The notes under the pieces are model-generated. The model was given only the letters and a program-made list of their open reading frames with translations. It was not told the DNA's origin and searched no databases. The position numbers and the translations under genes are program-made. Positions 30,809-40,241 of a stretch of 48,658 nt of DNA are shown one piece after another. Source of the DNA: Pholiota molesta (Eukaryota; Basidiomycota; Agaricomycetes; Agaricales; Strophariaceae); assembly GCA_014925825.1 (NCBI GenBank), contig JACGCK010000292.1, positions 1 to 48,658 on the forward strand, read 5' to 3'. Position 1 is the first letter of the stretch; each line of letters starts with the position of its first letter.

Positions 30809-31769
30809 ACATGTTCACCACCTACTGTGTGCATTCGGGCAAGCTGGGTCCGGACATGTTCACCACCTACTGTGACGCGTCTCATGGCGATTGCAAAGAC
30901 ACTGGACACTCTACAGGTGGTTATGTGACTCTCATGGCTGGTGGTGCAATTGGCTGGAGCAGCAAACTGCAGGGAATCGTCGCTCTTTCCACTACTGAAG
31001 TGGAGTTCATTGCAGCTGTTGAAGCAGGCAAGGAGATCACATGGATGCACAACATTCTGCATGAATTTGGGTACACCATTGGCCAGCCTTCCACTCTCCA
31101 CATTGACAACCAATCCGCTATCAGTGTCTCCAAGAATCCTGAGCACCATGGACGCATGAAGCACCTTGATCTGCACTTCTCAGTACTTTACCCTCCAGTA
31201 CCCCTTAGCAGTGCTTGCCAGTGGTGAGCACTGCTTACCAGTGCTCACCACTGCTGAACCACTGATTTTCAGTGGTCACCACTGGTGAACTACTGATCTT
31301 CAGTGGTCTTCAGTGGTTATCAGTGGTCACCACTGCTCAACTACTGGTCAACCACTAATCTTCAGTGGTCACCACTAGTTGTCAGTGGTTGTCAGTGGTT
31401 GTCAGTAGTTGTTAGTGGTCAACCATTGGTCAACCACTGATCTTCAGTGGTCTTCAGTGGTCAACCACTAGCCACCAGTGGTTGTCAGTGGTCAGTAGTT
31501 AGCAGTGGTTGACCACTGATCTTTGGGGGTCTTCTGTGATTGCCAGTGGTCACTAGTGGTCTTCAGTGGTCAACTATTGGTCAATAGTGGTTAGCTAGTG
31601 CTCTTTAGTAGTCAACCACTAGTTAACCACTAGTCCTTACTACTCTTCAGTGGTTGCCAATGATTAACCACTAGTTATTACCAAGCACCACTAGTTCCAC
31701 TACTGACTTCTTAATATTAGTCCATATTATAAACACTCAAAAGAAGTAGAATTCAACAATAGAAATATT

Positions 31770-31901
31770 TCAGTCACTACTAGATTCACTCTCCCCCTTC
31801 TCCTCCTCCTTATCTTCCTTCTTACTTTCTTCATTTTCTTTAGAACTGTTTGTCTCATTACTATCACTTTCTATACTACTATCAGATCTGTTTCTTTTAG
31901 A
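31770..31901 (-). CDS. Acidic serine-rich C-terminal exon remnant inside the hAT element
   Basis: A minus-strand frame preceded by an acceptor-like CCATAG reads QSKRNRSDSSIESDSNETN, then a run of Lys/Glu/Ser, ending ESSSD and TGA (plus-strand 31770-31772). The composition (acidic/serine, with a KRNR basic patch) is not random and could be the tail of a DNA-binding or transposase protein. It is too short for assignment and simple-sequence origin cannot be excluded. Confidence 0.3.
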   Translation of the reverse strand, partial: SKRNRSDSSIESDSNETNSSKENEESKKEDKEEEKGESESSSD

Positions 31902-32397
31902 TTGCTATGGTATATTATGGTTGTTGGATTTCTTTTCAATCTTGATGTGAACATGTTTTGCCTAGTAGAATAGTATTGAATACAAGAAGCACTTAAAGTG
32001 CTTGGACACTATGCACTTGAGAATTGAGTTGAATCTAGTCATTCAGCTATTGAGCTGCTCACCAGCTTTTGTGTTGAATTCTCACACCTAAATAAAGAAG
32101 TTGAAATAAATACAACTTATTAAGCCCTGGTGCACCAATAGTAGATATAAAACTCTCAGGCCAAAAATAGAGGGACTACCTTGTCCCGCCATAGCCCACT
32201 AGCTACTCAGGACACTACTTTCTGACTGACTTCCCATCCCTGGGTAGAGGATTTGCTTAACTTAAGCCAACCAGCACAGATAACCACTCTATTCCAAGTC
32301 ACTGTCTTGCCTCCTGCCCAAACTCAGAGCATATCATGGGTTGACTAGTGGTAACCAGTAACCACTAAAGACAACTAGCAACCACTGACGACCTCTG

Positions 32398-32659
32398 TGT
32401 GAGTGGTGGCGAGTTCGGGACGGTACGAGACACCTGCTGGGTGAGTTTCGCCGTCTCAGTGTATCAGACAGAGCGGCTATGAGAGCCTGGAGTCCGAAGT
32501 GAGTAACTGAGTATATTGAGGAGGAACTAAGCTAGCTACTTGCCTGGAGTCCGAAGTGAGTAACTAAGGACTCCAGACATCGTTCTACAGCTATATACAT
32601 GTGTGTCATGTGATCACATGTGACCACATCAGCTGAGACTGAAACAGGCAACTCTAACA
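32398..32659 (-). repeat. Copia solo LTR, 262 bp, 5-bp target duplication
   Basis: A full-length reverse-orientation copy of the Copia LTR (minus strand TGTTAGAGTTGCC... to ...CACTCACA). Flanks 32393-32397 and 32660-32664 are both CTCTG. It sits inside the hAT element that itself sits inside Copia fragment C. It is the product of LTR-LTR recombination after a later insertion of the same family. Confidence 0.92.
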
Positions 32660-33387
32660 CTCTGAAGATCAGTGGTGACCACTAAAGAGCATTGACAACC
32701 ACTGATAACCAGTGGTGACCACTAAAGAGCACTGACAACCACTGATAACCAGTGGTAACTACTGGTGAGGTCACCACTGGTTATCAGTGGTTGACCACTA
32801 ATAACCACTAAAGACTACTGAGAAGCAGTGGTGAAGATCAGTGGTTGACTAGTGGTTGACCACTGAAGAGTACTGATAACCTCTGATGACTAGTGATTGA
32901 CCACTGAAGACCACTAAAGATCACTGAAGATCACTGAAGATTAGTGGTTCACCAGTGGTGACCACTGGTAAGCAGTGCTCACCAGTGGTGAGCAGTGGTT
33001 ACCACTGCTAATTTATACCACTGGTTACCAGTGGTTGAGCAGTGGTGAGCAGTGGTCCTAATTCTTCAATTAAGCTTATAGATAGGCATTATATGGTAGA
33101 ATTTCATTTTCAACTAGTGGTCACCACTGCTCAACCACTGCTCCGCCACTGCTTAGGGGTGCTGGAGTGTAAAGACCTCGCACTTCTACTGGCTTCGAGA
33201 TGCCGTTAATGACAAGATCATCCATCCTTCCTATATCCCTACTGCTGAGCAAGTTGCAGACATTCTCACCAAGGCTCTACCAGCTACCAAAGTCCAATTC
33301 TGCAGAGAGCAGATGGGCATTTATCCTTAGAGTATCTTTCTTTATTTCTGTCTCTTTCTTTCTGAGACTGTTCAGATCATGGGGGGA

Positions 33388-33640
33388 TGTTAGAGTTGCC
33401 TATTCAGTCTCAGCTGATGTGATCACATGACACACATGTATGTAGCTGTAAAACGATGTCTGGAGTCCTTATTTACTCACTTTGGACTCCAGGCAAGTAG
33501 CTAGTCCTGTTCCTCCTCAATACACCTCATTTTACTCACTTCGGACTCCAGGCATTCATTGCTGCTCTGTCTGATACACTGAGATGGCGAAACTCACCCA
33601 GCAGGTGTCTCGTACCGTCCCGAACTCGCCACCTTTCACA
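33388..33640 (+). repeat. Copia 3' LTR of fragment C
   Basis: TGTTAGAGTTGCC...TTTCACA, 253 bp, preceded by ATCATGGGGGGA (polypurine tract). It is slightly shorter than the 262-bp copies. It is followed directly by fragment D internal sequence, not by unrelated flank. Confidence 0.9.
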
Positions 33641-33765
33641 CTACCAGCTACCAAGGTCCACTTCTGCAGAGAGCAGATGGGCATTTATCCTTAGAGTATC
33701 TTTCCTTCTTTCTTTCTTTTATTTCTGAGACTGTTCAGATCATGGGGGGATGTTAGAGTTGCCTA
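33641..33765 (+). mobile_element. Copia fragment D: 3' internal tail and LTR start
   Basis: Reads CTACCAGCTACCAAGGTCCA...CAGATGGGCATTTATCCTTAG (RNase H C-terminus and stop), a TTTC-rich stretch, the polypurine tract, and TGTTAGAGTTGCCT, then breaks into unrelated DNA. It directly abuts the end of LTR C, an LTR-to-internal-3'-end joint that is not normal element order. Confidence 0.8.
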
Positions 33766-35040
33766 CGTGCACGTGCGAGTGTCGTCCAAACAGATTGATG
33801 AACGGGCCTTGTCTGGAGTGGACAAGGGCACAGGAATGAGTATGGGTATTTGAGACAAAGAGCTACATATGACATCGGTAAACTCATGTAAATGTTTGTA
33901 CCTATTTACGTAGTGGCTGTGATGTACGTAGATTCTAACAAATCCATTCCCTTTGAGGGGACTTTTTGAGACCAGTCAGGATGCTTTCTTTTGTAGTTCT
34001 TCTTGCCACCAGTTCCAGAGTGAGCACAGACATAGACAGTCCTTTCAAGATAGCAAGCAATCAGCCCAAAGCTTCACCGAAATTCTTCGAAGCTTGATAC
34101 ATTTCAAAGCCTCTTCCTGAGCCAAAAATAAAAGAATGTCTTCCCAGGAGCCCCAAGACATATGATATTGCCCAGACTCAAAATCAGAGAGATAGTTGCC
34201 ATAGAGTTTTTGAGGACTGCTAGCTACAATGTCCTCAGGAATTGGTGAAGATCTCAGATCAGTTATGTCCCAGACAAGTGTCAACATGATTTCGAGCCCA
34301 GCATCACTAGAAGTCTGTTCTGGCACAGTGTGTTTGAGCCTAAACTTGGAAAATAATAAAGTCACTATAACATCCATGAAATTTAATAAATAGCGGTGTC
34401 CAGCAGCTATGTGAGGAGATTGAATGAGAATTGTGAGCAAGCATCAAGGAGTTAAAAAAAGCCCAGAAGAAAAAAATGTGCAACATGGCATATACTGTAT
34501 CTGACCCAGTAACAGGTCACACAATTGCAATAGCTCAAACACATTTTCTCAATGAGTTTTTGAGTGTTTAACAAGCAGTTTTTTGAATTCTACAAAAGAA
34601 GTGTAGTAGATTATGATCATACAGCTTTTGGGTGAAAAAAAATCTATGGGTATTGAGCAACCGGCATCTGACCCATTACAGTGTGTGACCTATAGTATGC
34701 CCTCAGCAATCATTCACACAATAGCTGGAGTGCGCAAGCTTCCTGAAGGCCTTGAAGTCAATACAGTCTTCATTAGAGTTGAGATCCTGAGCACATAACA
34801 GAAGATAGCCATCTTTTGTGATGGAATAAGGAAACCCAGATGTGCAAGAAATCCATCGGGAAGCCTCAAGGCTGTAAAACTGTGTCAAATGGTGTTCCTG
34901 CCACATCATATGATAGTTGGAGGTCCTCTGATTCATCCTATACCATGTAGGCCATAGGCTGGCAGGTGAGTGCCAAAGGCATGAGGGTCAATCACATCTA
35001 TAACTTGGATGGTTCAACAGTAACCATTCAACTCTGTATA
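33766..35040 (-). other. Unrecognised region with two minus-strand open frames
   Basis: Minus-strand frames at 34936-34703 (WQEHHLTQFYSLEASRWISC..., SGFPYSITKDGYLLLCAQDL, FKAFRKLAHSS) and 34440-34045 (LLNFMDVIVTLLFSKFRLKH..., ILLFLAQEEALKCIKLRRIS) are hydrophilic/hydrophobic-patterned and could be exons of one protein. The space between them (34441-34702) holds stops. I do not recognise the family. A decayed transposon gene is likely from the setting. Confidence 0.3.
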
Positions 35041-35044
35041 CCAA

Positions 35045-35116
35045 GACCAGATAGCTCAGTGGTTAGAGCATCCCCCTAGATTGGGAAGGTCCTTGGTTCA
35101 AACCCAGGTCTGGTCA
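35045..35116 (+). other. tRNA-like sequence (SINE head or tRNA pseudogene)
   Basis: A 7-bp acceptor stem GACCAGA/TCTGGTC is perfect. The D arm GCTC-AGTGGTTA-GAGC and T arm CTTGG-TTCAAAC-CCAGG (one G-T) are present, with A-box-like TAGCTCAGTGGTTAGAGC and B-box-like GGTTCAAACCC. The anticodon arm is poor: TCCCC/GGGAA has a C-A mismatch, and the loop CTAGATT would give AGA, a serine codon reader, without the long variable arm serine tRNAs need. I infer a tRNA-derived repeat rather than a working tRNA. Confidence 0.55.
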
Positions 35117-35218
35117 TATCATTTTCCAAGGTCACCCGATTGGTTGATTATAACAAACTGGACTCACCAAGAGCTAGGCACCACATTGAGATCAAATCCA
35201 AAGTCATTGTAAGGATCA

Positions 35219-35223
35219 CCAGT
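35219..35223. repeat. Target-site duplication of the chromovirus (left)
   Basis: CCAGT directly before the 5' LTR; the same five bases follow the 3' LTR at 42236-42240. Confidence 0.92.
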
Positions 35224-35317
35224 TGTTATGATTGCCTTGCCGCACCCTCCCCTGTTTCATTTCTCTTATCAACTATGGACTATATCTCTTGGGCTGCGCC
35301 CCCCCTTTCATTTCCTT

Positions 35318-35389
35318 GATACGTGTTTCATACTTGATACGTGTTTCACATCTGATACGTGTTTCATATGAACAATCGATACGTGTTTC
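35318..35389 (+). promoter_or_regulatory. Four-copy GATACGTGTTTC array in LTR U3
   Basis: Exact 12-mers start at 35318, 35336, 35354 and 35378 (spacing 18, 18, 24), about 40-100 bp upstream of the TATA box. The 3' LTR has the same at 41921, 41939, 41957 and 41981. Placement suggests an upstream activating or repressor-binding cluster for element transcription; the factor is unknown. Confidence 0.65.
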
Positions 35390-35418
35390 TTAGACAGTGC
35401 GTAGCCACCATCTCATAG

Positions 35419-35426
35419 TATAAATA
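35419..35426 (+). promoter_or_regulatory. Probable TATA box of the chromovirus LTR
   Basis: TATAAATA, downstream of the GATACGTGTTTC array and ~210 bp before the LTR end, is well placed to drive the genomic RNA. It is conserved in the 3' LTR near 42021. Confidence 0.6.
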
Positions 35427-35765
35427 TTGTAGGAAGGTCCTGTAAATTCCTCATCTCATTCTTTATTCGATTGTTCTCTTCTCCTAAACTCTTCGCTCGA
35501 CCACATAAGCATCTTCAAGGCTATGACAAGCCTTAGTGTTTAGTGCGTCTCACTCAGAGTCTCTAAGACTGTTGCCACACGTGGATATCTATCAATAGAT
35601 CATCTACACGTGTTAGGCTCGAAGTCTTAACAAAAGATTGAGATCCCAATCCGGCTTGCCAATACCAACGGCAGCCAACCCAATCGACCACCACGGACCC
35701 GACAGACATCCCCGACTATTCCGACTGGCCTCGGAATCACCCCCAGTATAACCCAACATCCCCTT

Positions 35766-37090
35766 TTGGAAATTCAATCTTTACCACCCCGAATCCGACG
35801 AACACAACTGAACATGACTCATTTTTTCCAAATGAACCATTCCTACCGACACTTCCATTTTCTAGACCAACTTTGCCAAGCCAATCATCAACAACCACTA
35901 CTGCCACACCCGGCTCATTCAGTAGTCAATCGACAGAACCGTATCAATCTGCGATCGCAGAAGAAACCGAAGAAAACCTCACTCAGCAGCTCCAAAACCT
36001 CGAAATCCCAACAGAAGAAAACAGTCAGGTTCAACCTATGTCCCAAGTAGAACCCTCGACGGAGAAGAAGGGGCTCAAACACAAGGAGCCAGACCCCTAC
36101 GATGGGAACCGAGCCAAGTTCGAACACTTCTGGCAAAGTGTGGAGCTATACATACTCACCAACGCCCATAAGAACCTTGATGACCAAGATATCATTGCCT
36201 GGGTTCTCAGCTACATGACCAAGGGTGGAGCGCTTCAATGGAGAAACTCCTTTTTAGCAGACAAAAAGAAGAAGAGCACCTCAGGTTCAAAAATATATGA
36301 TCTAGGAAAATTCGAAGACTTTGAAAAAGAAGTCAAGAAAACCTTTTTTTCAGCAAACACAGCACGAACCGCCCTACAGGAACTCGTCACTCTCTGGATG
36401 GAGAATGGAAAAGCTGAAGACCATGTTGCCAGATTCAATACATTGGCCGCGCGTGCTGGAATCGAATCCAACACAGACCTCATGCGCAAATTCGAACGAT
36501 CCCTTCCCCGAGACATACGATACTGAGTTAGCATGTGGCCAGAAGTCTCTACATTACGAGAGCTTCAGGACCATGCTATCACTGCCGATAATGCTGCAAG
36601 ACGCATGAATTTTGATGACAACCACAACCGTCGTCAACAGCAGACAAGGCCATACTCGGACAGAGGCAAAGACAGTGGTAGTTATTACTATTGGCCCGAG
36701 ACGAAGACGAAATCGGCGCCATGAAAAGAGTACATGGGGGAACCCATGGAAATTGACAGAGTCCTGACGGACAAAGAACGCAACAACCATTTCAAAAATG
36801 GACTATGCTTTAAGTGCCACAAATGAGGCCACATCGGTCGCAATTGTCCAGACTCGAAGAAGACCGACTACCGCCGCATGGATGAAAAGAAGACCACAGC
36901 CGCTCCCATATGCCCTTACACACGCTCCTACGAGGAGCGACAAGAACCTCGCAAATGGACCCGAAAGGAGATGGTGCAAGCCATCCGATCCATGACAGAT
37001 GAACAGCAAGATGAATTGTACGATGAAGGGTTCCGTCTGGGACCACCTGAATCCACAAAGGACAATGACGATGAAGGATTGGATTTTTAA
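35766..37090 (+). pseudogene. gag: Chromovirus gag with CCHC knuckle, three in-frame TGA
   Basis: The open gag frame passes PSQSSTTTTATPGSF, EKKGLKHKEPDPYDGNRAKF, HFWQSVELYILTNA, WVLSYMTKGGALQWRNSF and ALQELVTLWMENGKAEDHVA, all typical of Ty3/Gypsy Gag. It continues in the same frame across TGA at 36524-36526 (after DIRY), 36722-36724 (before KEYMGEPMEIDR) and 36824-36826 (inside the knuckle CFKCHK-stop-GHIGRNC) to TAA near 37090. In each case a CGA arginine codon one transition away fits the family. No clear ATG near the expected start was found; the frame is open upstream of 35873. Confidence 0.8.
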
Positions 37091-37107
37091 AGAAGAGGCA
37101 TGTACTG

Positions 37108-37563
37108 ATGTCATGGCCTCTTGTACTGAACATTGTGTCTGTAGTTACTGCGCGACTGGATCGCAAATCTATATATATCCCACTTTCGCTTCAATTGCAG
37201 TGCAATTCGAAAATCGTCAGAGACAAAGCTCTTGGAGACACAGGAGCCACCGGAAATTTTATCGACAGTGACTATGTCCAAAAGAAACGAATCACTAAAA
37301 TTCCCATGCAACCAATCGATGTCTACAATGTAGATGGAACGAAGAACAAGAAAGGAACAATCACCCATTATGTGAAACTCCTAACCACCATTGGAGGAAA
37401 ACAAACATGGGAGAAATTCTACATCACCAGACTAGGAAAACAAAAAATCATCTTGGGACTACCATGGTTCCGACATAATAACCCAATGATCGACTGGAAA
37501 ACAGGAGAGATATCCTGGAAACAAACTAAAAAGACACTGGAACCCAGCCCAAAATTCAAATAA
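37108..37563 (+). pseudogene. Chromovirus protease
   Basis: Aspartic protease with DTGATGNFID (active-site D-T-G; the usual preceding ALVD/ALID reads ALGD) at about 37234-37266. It continues YVQKKRITKIPMQPIDVYNV, HYVKLLTTIGGKQTWEKFYI and KQKIILGLPWFRHNNPMIDW, the last being the conserved LG(L/M)PW flap end. The frame ends at TAA 37561-37563; RT continues in another frame, with a decayed linker between. Confidence 0.75.
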
Positions 37564-39120
37564 GCCAGCGCACAATGCTGCAGAAAAAATCTGGATCCCA
37601 GATCAAAATCGAAGAATAGCCGGTTCTCAAAACCGCAGAAACACCCGATCCTTATCAATCTGTAGAAGCAGAACTGGACAAAGACGAAATCAATGATGAT
37701 TTCAGATAAGAACAATTGCACAGGAATTAGCTGAAAAATACAACATCAAAAAGACAACATACCAATCGAACAACAGATTCCAAAGAATACCACGAATTCT
37801 TGGACATATTTCGAAAGGAATCCTCAGACCGATTCCCAGCCCGACGACCTTGGGATCACGCCATTGATCTCAAACCAGATTTTAAACCAAAAGACTGCAA
37901 AATATACAATCTCTCTCCAGAAGAACAAAAAGAACTCGACAACTTCATCGAAGAACAAACCAAGAAAGGATATATCAGACCTTCGAAATCTCCGATGGCA
38001 TCACCATTCTTTTTCATAAACAAGAAAGATGGAAAGCTCAGACCTGTCCAAGACTATTGCAAACTCAATGAAGGAACAATCCGAAACCAATATCCACTCC
38101 CCTTAATTTCAGAAATCATCGACAAAATAGGAAACAAGAAACCGAAATATTTCACAAAATTTGATGTATGATGGGGATACAACAACATCCCATCAACAAG
38201 GGAGATAAGTGGAAAGCTGCCTTCAAAACCAACCGAGGACTCTTCAAACCAACAGTCATGTTCTTTGGAATGAATAACAGTCCAGCTACATTCAAGCCTT
38301 TATGGATTCAATATTCCGAGAACTGATCCTTGAAGGATTTGTTATCGTCTACATAGATGATATCCTGATCTTTTCACAAACTAAAGATCACCTGAAAGAA
38401 CTCACGAAATGAGTATTAAAGATCCTACAAGAAAATGATCTATTCCTGAAACCAGAAAAATGCTTGTTCTGTGTCACATCCATCGAATACCTTGGGCTTA
38501 TCCTTAAAGAAGGACACATTGCAATGGACCCAGCCAAACTCCAAGGACTCAAAGAATGGCCGACACCAAAAACAGTCAAGAATGTACGATCATTCTTAGG
38601 ATTTGGAAACTTCTATAGGAAATTCATCAAAGACTACTCAAAACACGCACAACCACTGCATGAACTCTTAAGGAAGAATGAACCATTTGCCTGGACACCA
38701 GCACGAAACCAAGCATTTGAGAAGCTAAACGGAAATTCACCGAAGAACCCGTATTAGCAATGCCAGATCAAACCAGACCATTCCAATAGAATGTGACGCC
38801 TCCAAATATGCATATGGAGCTGTTCTAACACAAACCGACACCAATGGATTCCAGACACCCAGTTGCATTCTTATCAAAAACATTTTCTGAACGGAACGGA
38901 ACTATGAAGTATATGACCGAGAACTGCTTGCCATGATTCGTGCACTTGAAGCATGGCAACACTTTATCCAAGGAGGACGACATACCACACGGATATACTC
39001 AGACCACAAGAATCTAACCTACTGGAGGTCACCACAAAAACTCAACAGACGACAAGCGAGATGGACACAAACCCTGTCGGAATTCGATATAGACCTTGTA
39101 CACAACCCGGGGCACAAATG
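37564..39120 (+). pseudogene. pol: Chromovirus reverse transcriptase and RNase H
   Basis: [40 protein letters not shown] and [20 protein letters not shown] are classic Gypsy RT. TGA at 38169-38171 follows KYFTKFDV, before WGYNN. After frameshifts near 38190 and 38300 the YIDDILIF catalytic box appears (about 38351-38374), then TGA at 38410-38412 and VLKILQENDLFLKPEKC, YLGLILKEGHIAMDPAKL, and RSFLGFGNFYRKFIKDYS. RNase H remnants include [33 protein letters not shown] and [16 protein letters not shown] one-base loss near 38888 and another near 39117 break the frame. All main catalytic Asp residues are visible. Confidence 0.8.
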
Positions 39121-40241
39121 ATCATAGCAGATCTACTATCAAGAAGAGCAGATCACATTCCCACCACTGATAATGACAATGACAATGTCACAATGTTACC
39201 CGAACGATTATTCGTGAATATGATCGATCTGGATCTACAAGACAAGATCGCAAATTCAAAAAATTACGACACCGATGCAACAATAGCACTTGAAGCTCTC
39301 AAGAAAGAGGGACTGACAGAACTAAAGAACACACTCCATGACTGGAGAGTGGAAGAATTCAAAGGACAAAATGTCCTCTTCTTCAAAACAAAGTCTATAT
39401 TCCAAATGACGGACAACTTAGAAGAGAAATCACACGACAATACCACGACTCAAGAACAGCAGGACATCCAGGAGAACTCGAAACTTTCAATGCAATCCGA
39501 GAACATTATTTCTGGCCACAAATGCGAAACTACATCAAGAAATACGTGGAAGGATGCCCCCTATGTCAACAATTTAAAATCATAGACATCCTGCAAACCC
39601 TGCATTGCAACCAACCCCAAAAGCAGTTAACACAAGACCATTCGCTAATTGCTCCATGGATTTCTTAACTGACCTCCCACCAATCCAAGGATTCGACTCA
39701 TTTTATCGATAGTGGACTATCGCCATATGAAGGGGTAATTATCATCCCTTGTTCCAAAAACATCGATGAAGAAACCACCGCACAACTTCTATTGGACAAT
39801 CTATACTCAAGATTTGGATGCCCAGACTCAATCACATCAGACAGAGGACCCCAATTTGCAGCAAGAGCATTTAGAGAACTCCTAAAGAAGACATTAGAAA
39901 CGGATTCCTTCCTATCGACGGCTTATCACCCACAAAGTGATGGAACGACAGAACAATATAACCAAGAAATTGAAGCATATCTATCGATCTACTGCTCCAA
40001 TAACCCAGAAACATGGCTTGACAATATCAAACTTGTCGAATTCACACATAACAATCGAAGACATGCAGACAGGAAACACACCCCATTTGAACTCATGTAT
40101 GGATCAACGCCAAAACCCTACCCTCTTCCCTACCAATATACGAAATTCCCATCAGTAGAAGAACGACACAAGAAACTAGAACAAGACAGAAATGAAGCCC
40201 TAGCAGCACATGAATTCGCACGGGCAAAGATGGCTGAATGA
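39121..40241 (+). pseudogene. pol: Chromovirus integrase
   Basis: The tether [15 protein letters not shown] precedes a linker. The HHCC finger reads YHDSRTAGHPGELETFNAIR through EGCPLCQQF (about 39440-39570, two His and two Cys present). The core has FANCSMDFLTDLPPI (Asp, ~39650), ITSDRGPQFAARAF (Asp, ~39838) and HPQSDGTTEQYNQEIEAYL (Glu, ~39955), so the D-D-E triad is intact. 39792-40241 is one open frame; upstream there are frameshifts near 39410, 39570 and 39700. It ends at TGA 40239-40241 after ARAKMAE, beyond which the same frame continues. Confidence 0.8.

Larger units (their letters stand above)
28016..30811 (-). mobile_element. Copia fragment B, inverted, integrase deleted
   Basis: Minus-strand order: end of gag (30808), protease remnant, [integrase core missing], linker, RT, RNase H, polypurine tract (CATGGGGGGAT in reverse of 28250-28260) and 3' LTR (28250-28016). 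Compared with A, about 990 bp (A coordinates ~26227-27218) are absent at 30428-30432. The 5' half of gag and the 5' LTR are lost at the joint with fragment C near 30810. Confidence 0.8.
31181..33179. mobile_element. hAT-type element, 1,999 bp, inserted in Copia RNase H
   Basis: Flanked by GCACTTCT at 31173-31180 and 33180-33187, a perfect 8-bp target duplication that splits one Copia reading frame. Ends: CAGTACTTTACCCTCCAGTA (left) versus GAGGTCTTTACACTCCAGCA (right, reverse complement), continuing CCCCT(T/A)AGCAGTG. About 500 bp at each side consist of dense CAGTGGT/ACCACTG motifs in both orientations, i.e. subterminal binding-site arrays. The interior 31690-32330 is AT-rich. It lacks a complete transposase and contains a Copia solo LTR. 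Confidence 0.85.
30812..33640 (+). mobile_element. Copia fragment C (RNase H to 3' LTR), split by a hAT element
   Basis: Forward RNase H sequence (GPDMFTTYCDASHGDCKDTG to MKHLDLHF, 30839-31180) resumes at 33180-33330 (YWLRDAVNDKIIHPSY to CREQMGIYP, TAG at 33328). It then runs to the G-run polypurine tract and the LTR 33388-33640. The block ACATGTTCACCACCTACTGTG is duplicated at 30811 and 30860 at the joint with B, suggesting template switching or microhomology repair. Confidence 0.8.
35224..35632 (+). repeat. Chromovirus 5' LTR
   Basis: 409 bp, TG...CA. Differs from the 3' LTR at CCTTGCC/CCTCGCC, CTCATAG/CTCGTAG and CTACACG/CTACATG, plus one base in each of two C-runs. It contains a four-fold GATACGTGTTTC array and a TATA box. 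Confidence 0.93.

Noticed and set aside
30412..31227. 271-codon plus-strand open frame
   Set aside because: It is a chimera: antisense of Copia fragment B joined to sense RNase H of fragment C and running into the hAT end. Only the RNase H part is real coding sequence.
31200..33150. CRISPR-like short repeats
   Set aside because: Repeats are short (7-9 bp), irregularly spaced, in both orientations and bounded by hAT ends with an 8-bp duplication. The setting is eukaryotic.
35045..35116. Functional tRNA (anticodon AGA)
   Set aside because: The anticodon stem has a mismatch, and a serine tRNA should have a long variable arm, which is absent.
36524..40241. TGA as a recoded sense codon
   Set aside because: Although TGA sits at expected Arg sites, the same elements also have frameshifts and other stops. 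LTR differences show the same CpG transition, so decay explains it more simply.
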